Part shown: positions 17,839-27,514 of the stretch, one piece after another
Layout: each line of letters starts with the position of its first letter
Numbering within the stretch: position 1 is the stretch's first letter
Assembly: GCA_900547725.1 (NCBI GenBank)
Contig: URHR01000002.1
Location: forward strand, 13,073 to 77,072
From: an uncultured Eubacteriales bacterium
Lineage (GTDB): Bacteria; Bacillota; Clostridia; Oscillospirales; CAG-272
Length of the DNA: 64,000 nt
Direction of reading: 5' to 3'
The notes under the pieces: generated by a model
The model's input: the letters and a program-made list of their open reading frames with translations, nothing else
The model's database searches: none
Told to the model about the DNA's origin: nothing
Program-made: the position numbers and the translations under genes

Positions 17839-18531
17839 TCAGCTTTTCAAACGTTCCAGACGTTCGCGTTCCGCCTGACAGGGGCGGAGATAAACGGGGG
17901 AGAGCGTTGCGTCCGACCCACGTGCGCCGCGCGCATATGCCGCCTCTGCCGCATATGCCACCGCCGCCGCAGAAGCCCGCAACAGCGGCGCGGCAACCGT
18001 TCCGACCACGTGCGTGACGGCATCGGTTGCAAGGCGGGAAGCGTCCCCGACAAAAAGGACGGGTTCTGCATAGCCCGCAAGGCGCTCGTCCAACCCGTCG
18101 ACCGGGCAGACTTCGTCGTCGGTCAGGCGCGTGATCCTGCCGCTCTCGGAGCGGAACAGCGCCGTGTAAACCTGCCTGCGCCGCGCGTTCAGAACCGGAC
18201 AGATCAAGCCGTCCTGCCCGCGCAGCCCGTAGGCGAGCGCTTCGAGCGAGGAAACGCCGAGACAGCATTTCCCGCTTTCGAACGCCAACCCCTTAACGGT
18301 TGCCGCGCCGATGCGGATGCCCGTAAAAGAACCCGGACCTACCGAGACCGCGAACAGATCAACGTCCGCAAGCGTTCTGCCGGTCAGGCGGAAGAGCATA
18401 TCCGCCATCGGAAGCAGGGTCTCGCTGTGAGTGTTGCCGTTGTCGAGCGTCAGTTCCGCCAACGTGCGCCCGTCCTCGGTCAGCGCAACCGAGGCAACTG
18501 CCGCCGCACTTTCCAGTGCCAGAGTGATCAT
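17839..18531 (-). CDS. tsaB: tRNA t6A biosynthesis protein TsaB
   Basis: This 230-residue ASKHA-fold protein is the partner of TsaD and TsaE in threonylcarbamoyl-adenosine (t6A) formation at tRNA position 37. Recognisable parts are 'MITLALESAAAVASVAL', 'GNTHSETLLP', 'AVSVGPGSFTGIRIGAATVKGLAF' and 'PVLNARRRQVYTALF'. Its start overlaps the end of tsaE by four bases. The methylthiotransferase mtaB at 22467, in the same minus-strand region, acts on t6A to make ms2t6A, so two successive modifications of one nucleotide are encoded close together. Confidence 0.95.
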   Translation of the reverse strand: MITLALESAAAVASVALTEDGRTLAELTLDNGNTHSETLLPMADMLFRLTGRTLADVDLFAVSVGPGSFTGIRIGAATVKGLAFESGKCCLGVSSLEALAYGLRGQDGLICPVLNARRRQVYTALFRSESGRITRLTDDEVCPVDGLDERLAGYAEPVLFVGDASRLATDAVTHVVGTVAAPLLRASAAAVAYAAEAAYARGARGSDATLSPVYLRPCQAERERLERLKS

Positions 18532-19004
18532 GCGCCCGCGCCTCCGATCTGCTCGATCGTCAGGGTGCGGCTGTCGGGCTTGTCCGCGTCATCCTTGCAC
18601 AGTGCCACCCGCACATAATCGTCGGGCAGGGCATAGGGGATGTTCTCGCTCCATTCCACCAGACAGATGCCCGGGCGGTCGAGGTAATCGTAAAACCCGA
18701 TTGAGAGCAGATCATCCTCGTTGGAGATGCGGTACATATCGAAATGGAACAGCGGTCGCGGTTTTGCCTTGTATTCGTTGACCAATGCAAAGGTGGGCGA
18801 ACGAACCGTGACTCCGGGGGCAATGACCGAGGCGAACCCGCGCACAAAGGCGGTTTTTCCGACCCCAAGATCCCCGTATAGTGCAATGAACGGGGGAATC
18901 CCCGCGTCGTCCAGCATTTGTTTCGCCAATTCGGCGCCGCACGCTTCGGTCTCGGCGGTGCTTTGCGTCCGCACAGTCATCAGTTTTTTCATCGGTTTTT
19001 CCAT
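18528..19004 (-). CDS. tsaE: tRNA t6A biosynthesis ATPase TsaE
   Basis: This protein of about 158 residues is the P-loop ATPase of the t6A complex. The Walker A is 'YGDLGVGKTAFVRG', followed by 'SPTFALVNEY' and 'LFHFDMYRI', with 'CLVEWSENI' near the end. ATG 19004 has GGAGAG about seven bases upstream; ATG 18992 is a possible alternative. It is the first gene of a minus-strand run that goes on to tsaB, rpiB, ispD, ispF and perhaps rpe. Confidence 0.95.
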   Translation of the reverse strand: MEKPMKKLMTVRTQSTAETEACGAELAKQMLDDAGIPPFIALYGDLGVGKTAFVRGFASVIAPGVTVRSPTFALVNEYKAKPRPLFHFDMYRISNEDDLLSIGFYDYLDRPGICLVEWSENIPYALPDDYVRVALCKDDADKPDSRTLTIEQIGGAGA

Positions 19005-19032
19005 CTCCGCTCTCCATATCATTCCATCCTAT

Positions 19033-19061
19033 ATTATAGCACAAAAAAGCGGTTTTGTAAA
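19033..19061 (-). promoter_or_regulatory. Promoter of the tsaE operon
   Basis: On the minus strand, TTTACA (19056-19061) and TATAAT (19033-19038) are 17 bp apart, just before tsaE. Confidence 0.85.
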
Positions 19062-19070
19062 GGGGGTAGC

Positions 19071-19310
19071 TTATTTTTCTTTGTCCGCTTCGGTTTTTGC
19101 TTCTTTTTTGCGGAATTCGTTCAGCGGCGTTCTGGAGCCGTCGGGGCGTTCCACAACGGTGTGATCGAGAATTCCCTGAAAATGCGCGCGGAATTCCCGG
19201 ATGTATTCTTCCCGCAGAGCCGCCTGCTCGATTTTTTCCTCTTCCGAAAGTTCCGCCTCGCGCGATTTCTTCGCCAGATGGTTCAGGCGATCCTTTTTAT
19301 GCTGTTCCAT
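19071..19310 (-). CDS. DUF896 (YnzC-like) small protein
   Basis: This 79-residue helical protein matches the DUF896 family, whose Bacillus member YnzC is a small three-helix protein. The central 'INxLAKK...LxxEExxEQAxLRxEYIxxFRAxFxxxLD' pattern is present as 'LNHLAKKSREAELSEEEKIE' and 'ALREEYIREFRAHFQGILD'. A charged tail follows. AGGAGG lies about nine bases before ATG 19310. The gene sits 12 bases after the gene at 19323, so they form a unit. Function is unknown; a link to the SOS or cell-stress response has been suggested for relatives, but nothing here tests that. Confidence 0.85.
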   Translation of the reverse strand: MEQHKKDRLNHLAKKSREAELSEEEKIEQAALREEYIREFRAHFQGILDHTVVERPDGSRTPLNEFRKKEAKTEADKEK

Positions 19311-19322
19311 ATGTTCTTCCTC

Positions 19323-20042
19323 CTAACATTCTAACAAAAAAACAGTTCCCACATCGGTCAGCGGTTCGTCTGGAATTCCGCAGACCCGCATTCCGTGCGC
19401 CGTGATGGCGGCGGTCAGCTTCGCGCCGTCCGGGTAGCGTCCGGGATCGCCGCAGAAAAAGACAATGTCGCACCCGCCGTAGGGCGCAAAAGATGTCGCG
19501 CCGCCGATCAAGCCCGTGCTGTAGCCGTCCAGTACGATGCCGCCCGCAGTCAGCCGTACCGTTTCCAAGCCCGCCCGCGCCGCCGCGCCGAGGATGGACG
19601 GATCTGCGCTTGCAAGCGTCGCTTCTCCGATCGGGAGAGAAGCGCACTTAGCGTAGCCCTGCTTTACCGCAGCCGTCCGATACGCGGGGTGCGAGATCAG
19701 TTCGGGCGCTGTGGCGCGCGGCAGGCAGAACAAAAGCCCGCCGATCGGCAACGCGTCCAGAAGAATATCCTGCGGGTAACGGTTTCCGACCTCTCCCGTA
19801 ACGGTTCGCAGGGGACGGTCGGCGGCACGGCAGAGCGACTCCAATTCGGTTTGCGCAAGCGCCGCATAGCCCGCCGTTGTATAGATCGCGTCGGGCGCGA
19901 AGAAGACCGACAGGTCGGGATGCGCCGCCACAGGTTCGGGCAGGCGCGGGTTGCGGGGGAGACGGAGAACCCGAAAGCCCTCCCGCCCGAGAACCCCGTC
20001 AAGCGGCGCGGGCGCGGATTCTCCGATCACAGCCAAGCGCAT
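19323..20042 (-). CDS. Uncharacterised protein, possibly GME (amidinotransferase-like) fold
   Basis: This cytoplasmic protein of 239 residues has no signal or membrane segment. The start is set by AAAGGAGG six bases before ATG 20042. The sequence resembles a small clostridial family I associate with the guanidino-modifying-enzyme fold (labelled DUF6873 in my memory), with repeating Gly-rich turns such as 'GGLLFCLPRA', 'GGIVLDGYSTGLIGGA' and 'DIVFFCGDPGRYPDG'. I do not see a clear Cys-His-Glu active site of deiminases, so catalysis is uncertain. It precedes DUF896 in the same short unit. Treat the fold suggestion as tentative. Confidence 0.5.
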   Translation of the reverse strand: MRLAVIGESAPAPLDGVLGREGFRVLRLPRNPRLPEPVAAHPDLSVFFAPDAIYTTAGYAALAQTELESLCRAADRPLRTVTGEVGNRYPQDILLDALPIGGLLFCLPRATAPELISHPAYRTAAVKQGYAKCASLPIGEATLASADPSILGAAARAGLETVRLTAGGIVLDGYSTGLIGGATSFAPYGGCDIVFFCGDPGRYPDGAKLTAAITAHGMRVCGIPDEPLTDVGTVFLLEC

Positions 20043-20057
20043 GGCAGACACCTCCTT

Positions 20058-20088
20058 TAGGCACCATCGGAATTGTGCGGTGATGCCT
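20058..20088. repeat. Short intergenic repeat, copy 1
   Basis: The 20-base core CACCATCGGAATTGTGCGGT (20062-20081) recurs identically at 58490-58509, again next to a gene boundary. The flanks (GGC...GCC) allow an imperfect hairpin. Confidence 0.7.
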
Positions 20089-20102
20089 TTATAAACAGAA
20101 AG

Positions 20103-20128
20103 GGCAGACACAGCGGTTGGTGTCTGCC
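20103..20128 (-). terminator. Terminator after rpmB
   Basis: The stem GGCAGACAC / GTGTCTGCC with an 8-base loop is followed on the minus strand by CTTTCTGTTTAT. It ends the rpmB transcript before the gene at 20042. Confidence 0.75.
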
Positions 20129-20162
20129 ATACTCTCTATTTGCCGGGATCGGACTGACGATC

Positions 20163-20333
20163 TCAGGCTTTCTTCATGGTGCGCAGGCAACGGGAACAAA
20201 CGTTGATCGATTTGCTGCCTTCCAGTCTGATTTTACGGATATTGGGCTTCCAGCTTCTGTTGGTCTTCCGATGCGAGTGCGAGACGTTCTGACCGAACAC
20301 AACGCCCTTTCCGCAGATACAGCATTTTGCCAT
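20163..20333 (-). CDS. rpmB: 50S ribosomal protein L28 (bL28)
   Basis: This 56-residue ribosomal protein was read directly from the minus strand (MAKCCICGKG... to ...CSRCLRTMKKA). It has 'GNxVSHSHRKTNRxWKPNI' in the form 'GQNVSHSHRKTNRSWKPNI' and two Cys pairs (C5xxC8-like near the start and CSRC near the end) that would bind zinc, the C+ form of L28. GGAGG precedes ATG 20333 by about ten bases. It is a single-gene unit with its own promoter and terminator. Confidence 0.96.
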   Translation of the reverse strand: MAKCCICGKGVVFGQNVSHSHRKTNRSWKPNIRKIRLEGSKSINVCSRCLRTMKKA

Positions 20334-20402
20334 TTTTGACACCTCCTACATTTAACGCTTCACCGTAGCAATACGGGGCAGAACCACTGTACAACAGCAA
20401 CC

Positions 20403-20431
20403 ATTATACCATATCTTTTCCCGAATTGCAA
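20403..20431 (-). promoter_or_regulatory. Promoter of rpmB
   Basis: On the minus strand, TTGCAA (20426-20431) and TATAAT (20403-20408) are 17 bp apart, with TATGG before the -10 box. The leader is about 65 bases. Confidence 0.85.
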
Positions 20432-20504
20432 GTGTTTTTTGAAATTTTTTCTGTTTTTCTCAAGTTTTTTTGCGGGGAGACCCGAAAATCGGCAGAATTT
20501 TGCC

Positions 20505-22463
20505 TCATTCCTTCCCGCAAGCCGCCGCAATGCCGCGCAGGAAAGTCTCTCCGAGTCTGCCCGAAACGGTCAACGACGCGAAGTCCGTCACCGTCGGCGC
20601 TGTCTCCCCGAGCCGCAGGATCAGCCCGCCGTTTCCGGTCAGCATCCGCAGCGCGAACACCGTCTGCGCATCCTGCGGGAGCACGGCTTCGGGGCAAAGG
20701 ATCAGAATGCGCGAGGTCAGAAGCCTGCGCGAGATCGGACCGTCTCCGTCCCGTCCGGTCAGAACCTTGCAGTCCGCGCCGACTTCGCACAATGCCGCCG
20801 CAAGCGATACCGCCGCCGCATCGTGGGTGCGGGACAGCACGGTGATTTCGTAGCGGTCGCTCCAGATATATTTTCCGATGCGTTCGGGAAGCGCGAGCGG
20901 CTTTTCATCGGTTACCGTCGTCGAAAGCTCGGTTGCAGCCGTCCCGATGCGGGAATAGGGAAGCGTTGTTCCCTCCATAATCAGCCCGAGCGGCAATCGG
21001 TGTCCTGCCGATTCCGCGTCCGCAAGACGGCAGGTCAGACCGTTGCCTGCAGTCCGGGCGATGCAGTTGCCTAAGGTTTCGCCGACCGCAAGCCGCGCGC
21101 TGAACAGTTTTCCGCTCTGTGCGTGTGTGCGGACTTCGGTCAGAAGCCGCCGCAGGAGCGCGAAGTCGGGAATGCCCGCTTCGGTCATCACGGGTGTCAC
21201 GCAAAAGATCCCGTTGCCCGCCGCGCGATAGGTCGGCGGGACTACATCCGCGCTCTCCGCAACTGCCCAGACCGTCAGTTCGGGCGCGGTCAGGCTGTCG
21301 TCCGCCTCGGCAAACAGCGCCGCCGGCGTTGCGAATTCCATCTGCGCGCGATAGATGCCGAGAATGCTTGCGGCAAGCCCGCTCTCGGATTCCGCATCGG
21401 TCGGGGTCGGAAGCCGCAGACCGATTCCCAGACGGATATCCGGGTAATCCGCGCCGGCCGCCGCAAGCGAGAGCAGGGGCGCGAGAACCGTTGCCATTGC
21501 CGCGCGGAAGCCGCCCGCGCCGAGCGAGCGAACCGCAGATGCGACCGCAAGTCCGTTTTCCGTGACCCGTTCGGGCGGAATTGCAGGCGATTCCAGATAG
21601 GGGGAATCCTTTCCCGCAACGGGAATCCGCGTGATAATCCCCGCGCCGGAATTCTCGGCAGGAATCGCGACCGCCGTTTCCTTTCTCGCGGGAAGCGCGC
21701 GGAGCTGTGCCGTGGGAACACGCAGAACATCAGCGGCGGAATAGGCGAACGCCATTTCCTCCCGTTCGGTCAGCGCCGCCGCAGAGACAACCGTCACGCC
21801 CGCCTCTTCACAGAGAATCCCCTTGACGCGCTCCGCGTCTTTTCCGTCGACCAGAAGCAACATCGCATGGGGCAACGGAACGAACAGCCGACCGAGCGGG
21901 GAGGGCGCGTCGATGCCGTCCAACCGTTCAGGCGCGAAGAGAATTCCGCCGAATTGCGGGAGCAGAGTCGGCAGAATGCCGTGCTCGCCGACCTTTGCGC
22001 TCCACTTTGCCGCCCGCAGGACTTCTTTCCGTCCAAGTGTCGCAGAAAGCGCCTCCGCGTTTTCCGCAGAGACCAGAAGCAGAATGTCGCCCGCGGCGGG
22101 GCGGTCGTTTTCCCGCTTTGCCGCTGCACTCAGAAACAACGGAGAGCCGACCGCGCCGAAGTGCGTTTCCGCCGATTCCGTTCCGACCGTCAGCCGCAGA
22201 TGTCCGACGGTCGGCTGTCTGCCGCTCCGCGCAAGGTATGCCGAGGCAAGCCCGAACAGCTCGCCGAGCGTTGGCGGCGTGAGCGCCTGCGGGTGCATTT
22301 CGCGCCGTTTTTCCAGCATATCGCCGTAGGTTTTTGCCACCTCTGCGTCGTCGGTGGCAAGGTGCGCTACCCGCGTGGCGGTCCACCCCGCCGCATGATC
22401 CCGCAGGCTGCCGAGGAGCGCGCGCTCCCCGTCGGTCATCATCCGTTCCCGCTTTTTGCCCAT
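20505..22463 (-). CDS. Degenerate PurL (FGAM synthase)-like protein, catalytic motifs lost
   Basis: This 652-residue protein, about half the length of clostridial PurL, still follows PurL's order of segments. Residues 65-105 (LGELFGLASAYLARSGRQPT) resemble the region before PurL's DHCRH motif, which here is absent. Residues 123-147 resemble 'PEAGDxVxLLGG'. Residues 198-258 match the 'MxVVVxPxDxxAF' domain. Residues 315-415 match the second synthase half ('LLSLAAAGADY', 'SGLAASILGIYRAQMEF'), but GGKDSM is replaced by 'ALFAEADDS'. Residues 430-482 keep 'PDFALLRRLLTEVRTHAQSG' and 'GNGLTCRL'. Residues 535-630 look like a shrunken glutaminase in which the GICNG cysteine motif reads 'ILRLGET'. The frame is open throughout, with a good GGAG site, three bases after mtaB. 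I infer a non-catalytic PurL descendant; no alignment program was run. Confidence 0.6.
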   Translation of the reverse strand: MGKKRERMMTDGERALLGSLRDHAAGWTATRVAHLATDDAEVAKTYGDMLEKRREMHPQALTPPTLGELFGLASAYLARSGRQPTVGHLRLTVGTESAETHFGAVGSPLFLSAAAKRENDRPAAGDILLLVSAENAEALSATLGRKEVLRAAKWSAKVGEHGILPTLLPQFGGILFAPERLDGIDAPSPLGRLFVPLPHAMLLLVDGKDAERVKGILCEEAGVTVVSAAALTEREEMAFAYSAADVLRVPTAQLRALPARKETAVAIPAENSGAGIITRIPVAGKDSPYLESPAIPPERVTENGLAVASAVRSLGAGGFRAAMATVLAPLLSLAAAGADYPDIRLGIGLRLPTPTDAESESGLAASILGIYRAQMEFATPAALFAEADDSLTAPELTVWAVAESADVVPPTYRAAGNGIFCVTPVMTEAGIPDFALLRRLLTEVRTHAQSGKLFSARLAVGETLGNCIARTAGNGLTCRLADAESAGHRLPLGLIMEGTTLPYSRIGTAATELSTTVTDEKPLALPERIGKYIWSDRYEITVLSRTHDAAAVSLAAALCEVGADCKVLTGRDGDGPISRRLLTSRILILCPEAVLPQDAQTVFALRMLTGNGGLILRLGETAPTVTDFASLTVSGRLGETFLRGIAAACGKE

Positions 22464-22466
22464 TGC

Positions 22467-24594
<2,128 letters not shown>

Positions 24595-24614
24595 GCGACA
24601 AACACCGAAGGAGA

Positions 24615-24641
24615 GCGGAGAGACGGGTTGCGTCTCTCCGC
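24615..24641 (+). terminator. Hairpin after upp
   Basis: A perfect 11-bp stem, GCGGAGAGACG / CGTCTCTCCGC, with a 5-base loop is followed by GCTTTATACTTT. It is a weak terminator at best because the T content is broken. Confidence 0.55.
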
Positions 24642-24657
24642 GCTTTATACTTTATAT

Positions 24658-25620
24658 ATGAGAATACTGAAGATCGGAAAGAACGACGCGGGACAGCGGC
24701 TTGACAAATTCCTTTCCAAGGCGGTCAGGGGGCTTCCGCAGTCGCTGATGTACAAGTATATCCGCACGAAAAAAATCAAGGTCAACCGCGCGCGGGCCGA
24801 GCAGAACCAAATGCTTTGCGAGGGGGACGAGGTACAGCTGTTTATCCGCGACGAATTTTTCGATTCGCCCGAGAAGGACAGCGGCGCAGTCCGGCGGATT
24901 GAGCCGAAGCTGGATATTGTGTACGAGGACGAAAACATTCTCCTGCTCAACAAACGCCCCGGAGTGTTGGTTCACGAGGATACCGCCGCAGGGGAGAATA
25001 CGCTGATTCTGCACGTCCGGGCGTACCTGACGCAGAAAGGGGAATATGACCCCGCCGCCGAGCAGTCCTTCTCTCCCGCGCTCTGCAACCGCATCGACCG
25101 CAACACGGGAGGCATTGTGATTGCCGCAAAGAACGCGGTTGCCCTGCGGGAAATGAACGAAAAAATCCGCAACGACGAGGTGCGGAAGTTCTATTACTGC
25201 GTGGTGCACGGGAAAATGCCGAAACAGGCGGACACCCTGCACGGGTATCTGCGCAAGGACGCCGCGAACAATACCGTAACGGTCAGCGATACGAAACGGG
25301 CGGGCTACAAGGAAATTATCACCAAGTACCGCGTGGTGCGGGAGAAGGGGGATTTGTCCTTGCTGGAAGTGGAACTGGTGACGGGACGGACGCACCAGAT
25401 CCGCGCGCATCTTTCGCACATCGGACACCCGCTTCTGGGTGACGGAAAGTACGGCATCAACCGTGCGGATCGCGCCAAGGGCTACAAATTTCAGGCGCTT
25501 TATGCCTATCGGTTGCAGTTCCGCTTCCGTGACGGAACAGGACCGCTCGGGTATCTGAACGGCAAGACCGTACAGCTTGACCCCGCAAAGATCTGGTTTC
25601 TGCGGGAGTTCGGAATGTAA
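24658..25620 (+). CDS. RluC/RluD-family pseudouridine synthase
   Basis: This 320-residue protein has an S4 domain (residues 12-70, 'RLDKFLSKAVRGLPQSLMYKY') and an RluA-type catalytic domain. 'NRIDRNTGGIVIAAKN' carries the catalytic Asp and 'VTGRTHQIRAHLSHIGHPLLGDGKYG' is the C-terminal signature. It modifies uridines in ribosomal RNA; the pattern is closest to RluC-like enzymes (positions 955/2504/2580 in E. coli), which is inference. The start is oddly placed: ATG 24658 has no Shine-Dalgarno, only AT-rich DNA with a hairpin 17 bases before. The 3' neighbour is lnt. Confidence 0.88.
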   Translation: MRILKIGKNDAGQRLDKFLSKAVRGLPQSLMYKYIRTKKIKVNRARAEQNQMLCEGDEVQLFIRDEFFDSPEKDSGAVRRIEPKLDIVYEDENILLLNKRPGVLVHEDTAAGENTLILHVRAYLTQKGEYDPAAEQSFSPALCNRIDRNTGGIVIAAKNAVALREMNEKIRNDEVRKFYYCVVHGKMPKQADTLHGYLRKDAANNTVTVSDTKRAGYKEIITKYRVVREKGDLSLLEVELVTGRTHQIRAHLSHIGHPLLGDGKYGINRADRAKGYKFQALYAYRLQFRFRDGTGPLGYLNGKTVQLDPAKIWFLREFGM

Positions 25621-25656
25621 AAACAAAGAGCCGGAAAAAGGAAGGGAGGACGAAAC

Positions 25657-27252
25657 ATGACGAAACGGGAAGCGTGGATTCTGCGCGGCTTTCTTGCGTT
25701 GGGCGCGGCGCTGACGGCGCTGACGCTGATTTTTCCGCAGGTCGGAATGCTCGAGTGGGTGACCATGATTCCGATTGCGCTGGCGCTCTACCGCCTCACC
25801 GACCGCGGCGTGAGCCTGTGGAAGGCTTACCGTTACGGCTTTTTCACCGTGTTCGTTTTCTATTTCATTCTGTATCACTGGTTCGTTTACCTTTACCCGT
25901 TGGATTTTGTCGGGCTCGGAAACGGCGCGTCGGTTGCGGTCGTCATTGCGGGCTGGCTCGGGCTGACGCTGTTGCAGGCAATCCCCGGAGGGCTGATGTT
26001 CCTCGGCTTCGCGGCGCTGTGCCGGACGCGGGTTGTCAAACGGTATCCGCTTGCAAAACCGTTTCTTTTCGCGGCGCTCTGGGTTGTGTTTGAGTGGTCC
26101 TCAACTCTGGCATGGACGGGAGTTCCGTGGGGGCGGCTCTGCCTTGGGCAGATGAAACTGCTGACCGTGTTGCAAAGCGCTTCGCTGTTCGGGTCTTACT
26201 TCATCACGTTTCTGCTGGTTGTGTTCAACGCCCTTGTCGCAATGGCGGTCATGCTCAAGCCCCGGCGCGTGGTGTGCGTGACATTGGCAGTTGTGCTGTT
26301 TGCCTGCAACCATATGTTCGGGCTTTTGCGGATGAATCTGCAGCACAAAATCGGCACGGTGGAGACCGACGTTGCCATTATACAGGGGAACGTCAACTCC
26401 CACGACAAATGGAGCGCCGACAGTTACCGGAATACGTTGGATCTCTATGGCGGAATGACGCGGCAGGCGGCGGAGAAGGGGGCAACGCTGGTGGTCTGGC
26501 CGGAAACGGCATTGCCGTATGACCTGAGCCGAAACCACTCGCTGACCGTCTGGCTTGAGGAACTGGCGCGGGACTGCAATGTGACGCTGATCGTCGGCGC
26601 ACTCTGGACAGACGGGGAGGGGCGCGAATACAATTCGCTGTTTCTCGTGACGCCCGAGGACGGTTTTTCCTCCGGGGCGCGTTATGATAAGCGACATTTG
26701 GTTCCGTTCGGGGAGTATGTTCCCATGCGGGAGCTGATTACCGCGTTGATCCCGCCGCTTGCGGAGCTTTCGGCACTGGATGACGATCTGACTGCGGGGA
26801 GCGGTTCTGCTCTGTTCGAAACGCCGTGGGGAAAAATCGGCTCGCTGATCTGCTTCGATTCCATCTATGAGGGACTGGCGGTGGACAGCGTGCGGGACGG
26901 CGCGGCGCTGATGGTGATTTCCAGTAACGATTCGTGGTTCTACGATTCCGCGGCGGTTCGTCAGCACCTGTATCAGGCGCAATTGCGGGCGATCGAAACC
27001 GGGAGAACCTATGTCCGGGCGGCGAACACGGGCATTTCCGATGTCATTACGCGCTACGGGCGCTCCACGGCGCAGATCGGCGCGTTGGTTGACGGCTTTG
27101 AGGTGCGTTGCGTGGAATTCCGTACCGACAAGACGTTGTATGTTTGCATAGGCAATCTGTTCGTCTATCTCTGTCTTGCGTTTCTCCTGACCGCGCCGGC
27201 GCTGGAATGGATTCTGCGGAAAAAAGAAAAAGATGAAGAACAGGCTTCCTGA
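25657..27252 (+). CDS. lnt: Apolipoprotein N-acyltransferase-like protein
   Basis: This 531-residue protein has about seven membrane helices (residues 10-230), then a nitrilase-like domain with one more helix at the C-terminus. The nitrilase triad is complete: Glu283 in 'WPETALP', Lys345 in 'YDKRHLVPFGEYVP' and Cys399 in 'LICFDSIY'. Lnt adds the third acyl chain to lipoproteins. It is classical in Gram-negatives and actinobacteria and less usual in Firmicutes, although annotated in some Clostridia. Together with lspA at 5332 it suggests triacylated lipoproteins. GGGAGG precedes ATG 25657 by about eight bases. Confidence 0.88.
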   Translation: MTKREAWILRGFLALGAALTALTLIFPQVGMLEWVTMIPIALALYRLTDRGVSLWKAYRYGFFTVFVFYFILYHWFVYLYPLDFVGLGNGASVAVVIAGWLGLTLLQAIPGGLMFLGFAALCRTRVVKRYPLAKPFLFAALWVVFEWSSTLAWTGVPWGRLCLGQMKLLTVLQSASLFGSYFITFLLVVFNALVAMAVMLKPRRVVCVTLAVVLFACNHMFGLLRMNLQHKIGTVETDVAIIQGNVNSHDKWSADSYRNTLDLYGGMTRQAAEKGATLVVWPETALPYDLSRNHSLTVWLEELARDCNVTLIVGALWTDGEGREYNSLFLVTPEDGFSSGARYDKRHLVPFGEYVPMRELITALIPPLAELSALDDDLTAGSGSALFETPWGKIGSLICFDSIYEGLAVDSVRDGAALMVISSNDSWFYDSAAVRQHLYQAQLRAIETGRTYVRAANTGISDVITRYGRSTAQIGALVDGFEVRCVEFRTDKTLYVCIGNLFVYLCLAFLLTAPALEWILRKKEKDEEQAS

Positions 27253-27270
27253 CGGAAGCCTGTTCTTTTC
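27238..27270 (+). terminator. Terminator of the upp-lnt region
   Basis: The stem GAACAGGCTTCC / GGAAGCCTGTTC begins inside the last lnt codons and is followed by TTTTCT. Confidence 0.85.
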
Positions 27271-27370
27271 TGAGACTGTAAATAGAATAGAAAGGTATGG
27301 ATACCCCAAAAAGTACAAACTCCTTTCACGCTTTTTCTTTGACCATAGAGGCGCAAAGAGAAAAGCACAC

Positions 27371-27478
27371 TTTGCTGCGCAAAGCTGCAAAAAGAAAGCG
27401 CCGTAGGGGGATTTCGCCGTCTGCGGACGGCGACGAGGACTCCGCGTCCTCGACCGCGCCGCCTTTTAGAAAAGGCGG
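27371..27478. repeat. Intergenic cluster of four tandem hairpins
   Basis: Four perfect stems follow each other: TTTGC/GCAAA (27371-27383), CGCCGTC/GACGGCG (27415-27432), CGAGGAC/GTCCTCG (27434-27452) and CCGCCTTTT/AAAAGGCGG (27459-27478). It lies between convergent units and may serve as the terminator of the minus-strand spore operon. No gene is visible in 27271-27514. Confidence 0.75.
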
Positions 27479-27514
27479 GCGAAAACTTTCTCTGCAACGG
27501 AAGCCTGTTTCGTT

